DNA of 64,000 nucleotides. Source: Armadillidium nasatum (lineage: Eukaryota; Arthropoda; Malacostraca; Isopoda; Armadillidiidae). This document shows positions 57,980-64,000 of this stretch, piece by piece. The notes under the pieces are model-generated. The model saw only the letters and a program-made list of their open reading frames with translations. It had not been told where the DNA came from and did no database searches. Location: assembly GCA_009176605.1 (NCBI GenBank), contig SEYY01001217.1, forward strand, positions 20,853-84,852. Direction: 5' to 3'. Each line of letters starts with the position of its first letter. The stretch's first letter is position 1. The position numbers were made by a program, and so were the translations under genes.

Positions 57980-58183
57980 TCTCCTATGGTTGCCTTATTT
58001 CTTGTTTTTGATATTCTTGATTTTATCATTCTCAGGTGTTTCTCTCGTGACGAATCTTCGTAGAATCATCTGGGTTATTTGTTGTGAAATGTTTTTTCCT
58101 TTAGTTGTGGTGGTTCGATGCTTTTGTGAGTTGGGTTGGAAATGAAAACCACATTCTTAATATATTCACATTTATAAATTACA

Positions 58184-58640
58184 GTATGGCACACCACAAT
58201 AATAATGATTTGCTAAAGTTAGGTTCCATAGCGGATTCAGACTAATCTGTCGTATGATCAATTTGACACAAGATCGGGCGGCGGTACGCGTTCCGGATAA
58301 CCGACCCGCGGTATCAATTAATCCAGATAGCACGTATATAGCCGAACAACAGCGGTTACACACGGCACTTGGCGAGTCCAACCGGCAGTTGGGTGAAGTG
58401 CGAGCTGAACGACGTAGGGAACACCAAAGTAAGGATATTCTTAAGGAGGAAGATAGTTGACATCACATAGACCGGTTTCTTTTTCCGTTCGCGGATGCGG
58501 GAAAATCTTAATCGTCTGGAGCGAAAATTAGCGGAAACCGGGTTAACTCGCAGAACATTCGCGGGCGGGCGGTTCTCTCTACCACCCCTGACAGAGTAGT
58601 ATATATTCGATGGTAACGTTGGGTTTGCGCTGTGGTAGAA
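58184..58640 (+). pseudogene. Gag N-terminal-like fragment of an LTR element
   Basis: GC-richer (especially 58260-58420 and 58470-58590) than everything around it. The frame from 58184 (MAHHNNNDLLKLG) stops at ~58243. MINLTQDRAAVRVPDNRPAV at 58254-58460 continues with LHTALGESNRQLGEVRAERR, a charged helical stretch. Then, in another frame, RMRENLNRLERKLAETGLTR. This is what the start of a Gag often looks like, and it lies the right distance after the primer-site-like sequence, but no diagnostic motif is present. The element ends at the (GA)n array. Confidence 0.35.
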
Positions 58641-58864
58641 GCCATCCTTAGCCCTAAGGTGAAAGTATGATAGAAGTTTGGATTATGATGGTGGTGATAT
58701 AAGAAATATAAATTTTGGAGATGTTGGAAACTATGAATAGAGTAATGTAGGAAAACAAAAATTATAAAGTAACTAAGGCAAAATACTTGGTCTAGGGTTG
58801 AATTAAAAAGCCAGAAAGAAAAGTAAAGTATAAAGAAATATAAGAGATAAGAAAATCGATAGGT

Positions 58865-60115
<1,251 letters not shown>

Positions 60116-60958
60116 TTATTTGGAATTGTGAATATTCTTCTTAGTTTGACATAATTTAATGGGTATATAATATAACCTTTCAAAATATGTTAATTTTGCT
60201 CGACCTATGACTTTATACATACAAGATTTAAGTGAACGAATCTGCCTTTCATAAAATGCTCCTACCCAGGCAGAAAATAAAGGAATTTTTTCATGTTTTA
60301 TATTATTAGAATTTAACTCCTGCTTGAATTCATCAGACTCTACAGCTTTTGCTAAAAAATTGGCACCTTTACTAAATGTACGAGCGTTATCTGAATATAT
60401 GTAATCTGGAATGGTATAGTGATTACAAAAGCGTTGGAATGCAAGTAGAAATGTTGGAACACTCATGTCTGGAATTAATTCTAAATGTATGGCTCTTATG
60501 TTTAGGCAAGTGAAAATTAAGATGAACATTTTCTCTGTAGTGTTAGTGTTTTCATTTTTGATGAATAGATGCCCAGTAAAATCTATCCCCACAAACTTGA
60601 ACGGTATTACCAATTTCATATGGTGCTTAGGGATGTCAGTATATTTAGGATATTTAAAAGCTCTAACATTAATCTTTTTACACAATTTACACAAATTGAG
60701 AACCTTTTTTACTGCAATTCTACCTTTGGGAATCCAGTAACCTAGATTCCTTATGTGTGTCAAAGTACTGTCAACACCTAAGTGTTGAACTTTTTGATGG
60801 GACCTTAAAATCAATAGGGTTGTAAAATAATGAAATCTAGATAAAATAACTGGATTATGAACATCATAATTAAAATAAGTACATTTAGATATTCTTCCTT
60901 TTGATCTCAAAATTCCATCACTGTCTAAAAATAAATTTAAGTTGTTAACAACACTGGA
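60116..60958 (-). pseudogene. pol: BEL/Pao integrase
   Basis: Zinc finger: QHLGVDSTLTHIRNLGYWIP then LCKLCKK (H-H-C-C). The catalytic triad is in FVGIDFTGHLF (~60585), DYIYSDNARTF (~60390) and VGAFYERQIRSLK (~60240), with the BEL-typical LNIRAIHLELIPDMS between. The frame 60116-60910 is open for 264 codons. It ends NSK at 60118, much shorter than usual because the C-terminal P-W-x-x-G module is absent, so it is either truncated by a stop or shifted. The fossil at 25.9-28.2 kb retains that module. Confidence 0.88.
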
Positions 60959-61000
60959 ATATTTTTACTTTTTGGGTCTGAACTTAAAAATTCTATTTCA

Positions 61001-61934
61001 TTAGAATAACAAGAACTTTGTACACTTTTTAACCCAATACATTAAAGCTCTTTTATAGGGATCTTTACTTTTAATACTACAAAATATAAGGAATAAATAC
61101 TTTGTAATATTCATGACTTTGTCAAAATTAGAATATTTATGAATATTTAAAATTTCATTATGATTAGGCTGAATATTAATATTTATAGTATTTAAACTCA
61201 TGACTTCATTTTCACTGCTATCATTACTCAAAACATTAGTATTAATGAATTTATTAACATTATTATTATTAGCATAGAAATAATTATTAATTTCTGGCAC
61301 TACTGACAATAATGGATATTTGGGCCAGTTATCCAGATTTTTATTTAACCATGTGGGTCCATATAACCATAAATCAATATTTTCCATAAATTTTTTATAT
61401 GAAACACCTCTAGTTAAAAGATCTGCTGGATTTATATCAGTATGTACATAATGAAAATAAAACTTAATATTATATTTTACCTTAATATTATTTATCAATG
61501 TAGAAACATCTTTTAATCTATTATTTACATATCTACCCTTAACCTTAGTTTCTCCAGTGAGAATCCAGTTTAGCACAACCTGGGAGTCTACACTTATGTT
61601 TATGTATTCAAACACAAATTTAGGATATGAATCAAGAATAGTTATTATACATTTAAGAGCCAAATTCACACCAAGCAACTCCAGAGTAGGAATACTATAA
61701 GATCTCTTAGGGTTGACTGGGGTAACCTTAGATTTGGCAAACAAAAACTGATTACTTACATTACTAGAACTATAGGCAACAAACCCATAGCATAAAGAAG
61801 AACTATCACTAAAAATGTTTAAACCATAAGATAGACTCTCATTTAATGCTTGTCTAGGAAAAGGTATATTTCTTAGTTGTATTAAGTCTGGTTTTAGTTT
61901 TTCCCATTCAGATATCATCTCCCCAGGTAATTCC
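61001..61934 (-). pseudogene. pol: BEL/Pao RNase H and connection
   Basis: Reads MISEWEKLKPDLIQLRNIPF, then LNIFSDSSSLCYGFVAY (first Asp), VNPKRSYSIPTLELLGVNLA (Glu), INISVDSQVVLNWI (Asp) and HYVHTDINPADLLTRGV, the set of BEL/Pao RNase H motifs, then LWLYGPTWL and the long spacer to integrase. The 305-codon frame ends at 61001 before the integrase finger. Residue order and spacing are normal; only the junctions to RT and integrase are broken. Confidence 0.88.
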
Positions 61935-62560
61935 TCATCCCATTCTTTGTTTGCAGACCAAATAGCTTATACTTAAAGGTAGTGTGAACCCTAGGGGGTC
62001 AAACAATTTGGAAGTCTCAGAAAGTACTTGTCTCTTAGTGGTGTCATTACCATAATTTACTTCTGACACATGTAAAGTATCATCCTCCAATTTATATTCA
62101 TACCCAAGTACCTTTTCATACACACTTTCATGCTCTACCAACAAATTTTCATCTTTCATACACTTTCGCAAACTTTCACAATTTGTGGTCCAAGATCTTA
62201 ATATGAAGCCACCTTCATACATACAATTATAGGCCTGATGGTAAAGTTTGTTAAGTTCTACAATGTTATTACCGGTAAATATTAAATTATCTACAAAAAA
62301 ATTAGAAGACAAAATCTCTTTACACTTGTCATCAGGAAGTTTTTCAATGTGATGTTGCATAATGTAATGAAGAATAAATGGAGATGCTGTATACCCAAAT
62401 AGAATAGTATTATATCTAAAAGTAATCAATTGATCATTTCTATACCATAAAAAACAAAATTTATTTTTATCAAACTCTTCTTTTAATCGTTATTGATAAA
62501 AATGCTTGTTTTATGTCACTTAATATTACATAATTATTAGTTCTAAAAACAAAAATTAAC
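61935..62560 (-). pseudogene. pol: BEL/Pao reverse transcriptase, palm and thumb
   Basis: The upstream frame ends IKQAFLSITIKRRV at ~62470, with the first catalytic Asp region ILSDIKQAFL. After a break, WYRNDQLITFRYNTILFGYTASPF leads to SSNFFVDNLIFTGNN (~62275-62310), where the catalytic box is FVDN; BEL/Pao RTs usually have a Y-V-D-D box, so the last Asp is Asn. The remaining part (LNKLYHQAYNCMYEGGFILR, SETSKLFDPLGFTLP) is the usual BEL connection. Broken at ~62465 and ~61935. Confidence 0.85.
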
Positions 62561-63855
62561 TTCAATAATGAATTAATTAAATCTAAACCTGAATATGAGG
62601 CTTCATTTATAGAAGGAGTATGTTTACTCAATTTAAATGAACAATTAAATACTGGGCGTATTTTAGTAGTTACTTGTTCTGCATATCTTATAATAGGTCT
62701 GTGTGGTATGAACACATATTCATGTTTTTTATATTCAGGAACATTAATTTCCTCTATAATACCATCATCCTGCTGTTGCTTAAATACATCATCATAAGCA
62801 GTAACTAGGTTTTGACTAATTAATTTATTATATACTCTATTTAAAACCTTTAATGAAATGTCAAAATTAGAAGGAACCCTTTTTATTAACTCTTGTTTCC
62901 AAGGAAGAGTCACATGATAGTGACCATCTTTAAATGAAATCCCTTCTTTAAACTTACTTACCATTTCAGCATCATAATTAGATATGTCATCATTATTATT
63001 AGAGGGAATACCTACAGATTCCATAGAAAATAAGTATTCTAGGCCATTTTCAACCTCAGAATCTATGAGAATATTTTCAAAAGGATGAAAATAACTTTTA
63101 TTGGGGTTTAATATGAGATTAACTACAGTATCATTCACCATGTCCGACTCTACATCTGTTTTAGAAGATATTACATTTTTATTATTTAAAGCATTTTGTT
63201 TTCTATGCAAAAAGTTTTGTACATTACCAAAAGGGATATATTTATTAGAAACTTTAAAGCAACTCCCTGACATTATTGAAACTAATTCTAGAGAAGGAAA
63301 AAATTGTAAAATGTCAGTGCCTAATATAGCTTGTATATGAAATTTATTTTTATCTTCCTTGACATTAAATGCAGAGTCTGCAAGGGGAATACCTTTGTTT
63401 TTAAATTCATGAATGTCTTCATTAACACAATCTACTGTATAATTTAAATTTAAATTCTCATCTACTAAAAATGGCATACTAAAAACATCCATATCTGAAA
63501 GTTTAATACCTAAAAGCAGTTGTTTAAACTCTCTTTGTTCTTTACCAATGAATGTTTGCACATTCAATTTCATGCCATATAAATTATTATAATCAGGAAT
63601 TATATGACTTAATATATCCTTAGATACATATGATCTCTGGCTACCACTATCCAGTATACTTCTTACAGTCACCTTTTTATTGCCTCTTATTAAATCAATT
63701 GAAATAGTTGGCAATAAATAAACTCTATCTGCTTGTTGTTGAAAAGTTATACACAGACTGTTTACTGTATCATTTTTAGTTTCATTAGCCTCAATTTGAG
63801 GACAAAATGCTGTTATATGTGAGTGTTCTTTGCATTTGAAACAATTAAACCTCAA
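62470..63855 (-). pseudogene. pol: BEL/Pao protease and RT N-terminal part
   Basis: An open frame of 461 codons. It begins within the Gag end (MRFNCFKCKEHSHITAFCP, a CCHC knuckle). The protease active site is VRSILDSGSQRSYVSKDIL (~63640-63690), followed by LLLGIKLSD and the BEL-typical IQAILGTDILQFF. The RT N-terminus has YHVTLPWKQE, YVFIPHRPIIR and TTKIRPVFNCSFK, and SINEASYSGLDLINSLLKLI. The I-P-H-R-P and R-P-V-F-N-x-S motifs are typical of BEL/Pao. Protease residues are intact. Confidence 0.9.
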
Positions 63856-64000
63856 TTTATTGTTTTTACCAAAGCAAGTATTAGAATTATGACCAATACC
63901 TGCACACCTTGAGCATAAATTTAAAACCTTAGCACGTTCTACTCTTTGAGCTACAGTGCTATATTTATCACACTTGTATAATGGATGATTTTTAAGCTGA
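63856..64000 (-). pseudogene. gag: BEL/Pao Gag C-terminal zinc-knuckle region (cut by window edge)
   Basis: Minus-strand reading gives HPLYKCDKYSTVAQRVERAK, then LCSRCAGIGHNSNTC, a CX2CX4HX4C knuckle next to the second one at 63820-63850. Y-K-C-x-x-F/Y and two knuckles at the Gag end are normal for BEL/Pao. In frame with the protease ORF as far as I can see. Confidence 0.75.

Larger units (their letters stand above)
60116..64000 (-). mobile_element. BEL/Pao LTR retrotransposon (pol part; continues right of window)
   Basis: Minus strand, in order: zinc knuckles, protease, RT, RNase H, integrase. The motifs are those of BEL/Pao (see parts). The Gag N-terminus and 5' LTR would lie beyond 64000. 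No env-like ORF follows integrase. Confidence 0.88.

Noticed and set aside
60116-64000. Endogenous retrovirus with env
   Set aside because: BEL/Pao motif set, and no env-like membrane protein after integrase.

Overview
This is eukaryotic, almost certainly arthropod and probably crustacean, nuclear DNA. It is AT-rich, has no operon-like gene packing, contains spliced exons of an animal gene, and is saturated with retrotransposons and about 25 long (TA)n arrays. The crustacean guess is inference: it rests on a GalEa-type Ty1/copia element, Jockey/CR1-group non-LTR elements and extreme dinucleotide repeats. A run of about 100 N at ~42.17-42.27 kb marks an assembly gap.

Layout. 1-8.2 kb: degenerate Ty3/gypsy element A (gag, protease, RT, RNase H, OTU-like domain, integrase, an acidic ORF, and an SGNH-like plus basic ORF). 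8.55-12.68 kb: a nested palindrome made of an outer inverted repeat, an inner fold-back element with a (TA)n centre, a non-LTR element inserted in one arm and a small hairpin MITE. 12.74-16.55 kb: an LTR element with ~510-bp LTRs and a tRNA-Pro-type primer site. It has gag and an unknown hydrophilic ORF but no pol, and it carries a captured piece of the host TDP-43 (TARDBP/TBPH) gene. 16.75-20.78 kb: Ty3/gypsy element C with nearly identical LTRs and a primer site complementary to its own LTR (self-priming type). 20.8-22.2 kb: dispersed repeats, and a hexamer satellite inside short terminal inverted repeats. 22.24-25.59 kb: non-LTR element B (endonuclease plus RT). 25.9-28.2 kb: fossil BEL/Pao integrase. 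29.06-30.37 kb: 5'-truncated non-LTR element. 30.49-34.61 kb: element A2, a relative of A with 120-bp LTRs, an open gag and nearly all of pol deleted.

36.6-48.7 kb: two exons of the only host gene I recognise, a ZMYND19 orthologue on the minus strand. Its 11.8-kb intron holds a non-LTR element, a gag fragment, the assembly gap and a GalEa-like copia element. 49-51.2 kb: arrays and alternating repeats. 51.2-56.17 kb: a DNA transposon with ~0.7-0.9 kb terminal inverted repeats and a decayed transposase of a family I cannot name. 56.2-58.9 kb: half of a fold-back element, then a solitary LTR/primer-site/gag start, ending in a (GA)n array. 59.1-64 kb: the 3' portion of a BEL/Pao element on the minus strand that runs off the right edge.

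The most interesting points are host-gene capture by an LTR element, a retroelement with accessory OTU-like and SGNH-like domains, a predicted self-primed element, and a long-TIR transposon. Nearly every element carries stops or frameshifts. The clearest open frames are the gag of A2 and the 653-codon RT ORF at 38.9-40.8 kb.
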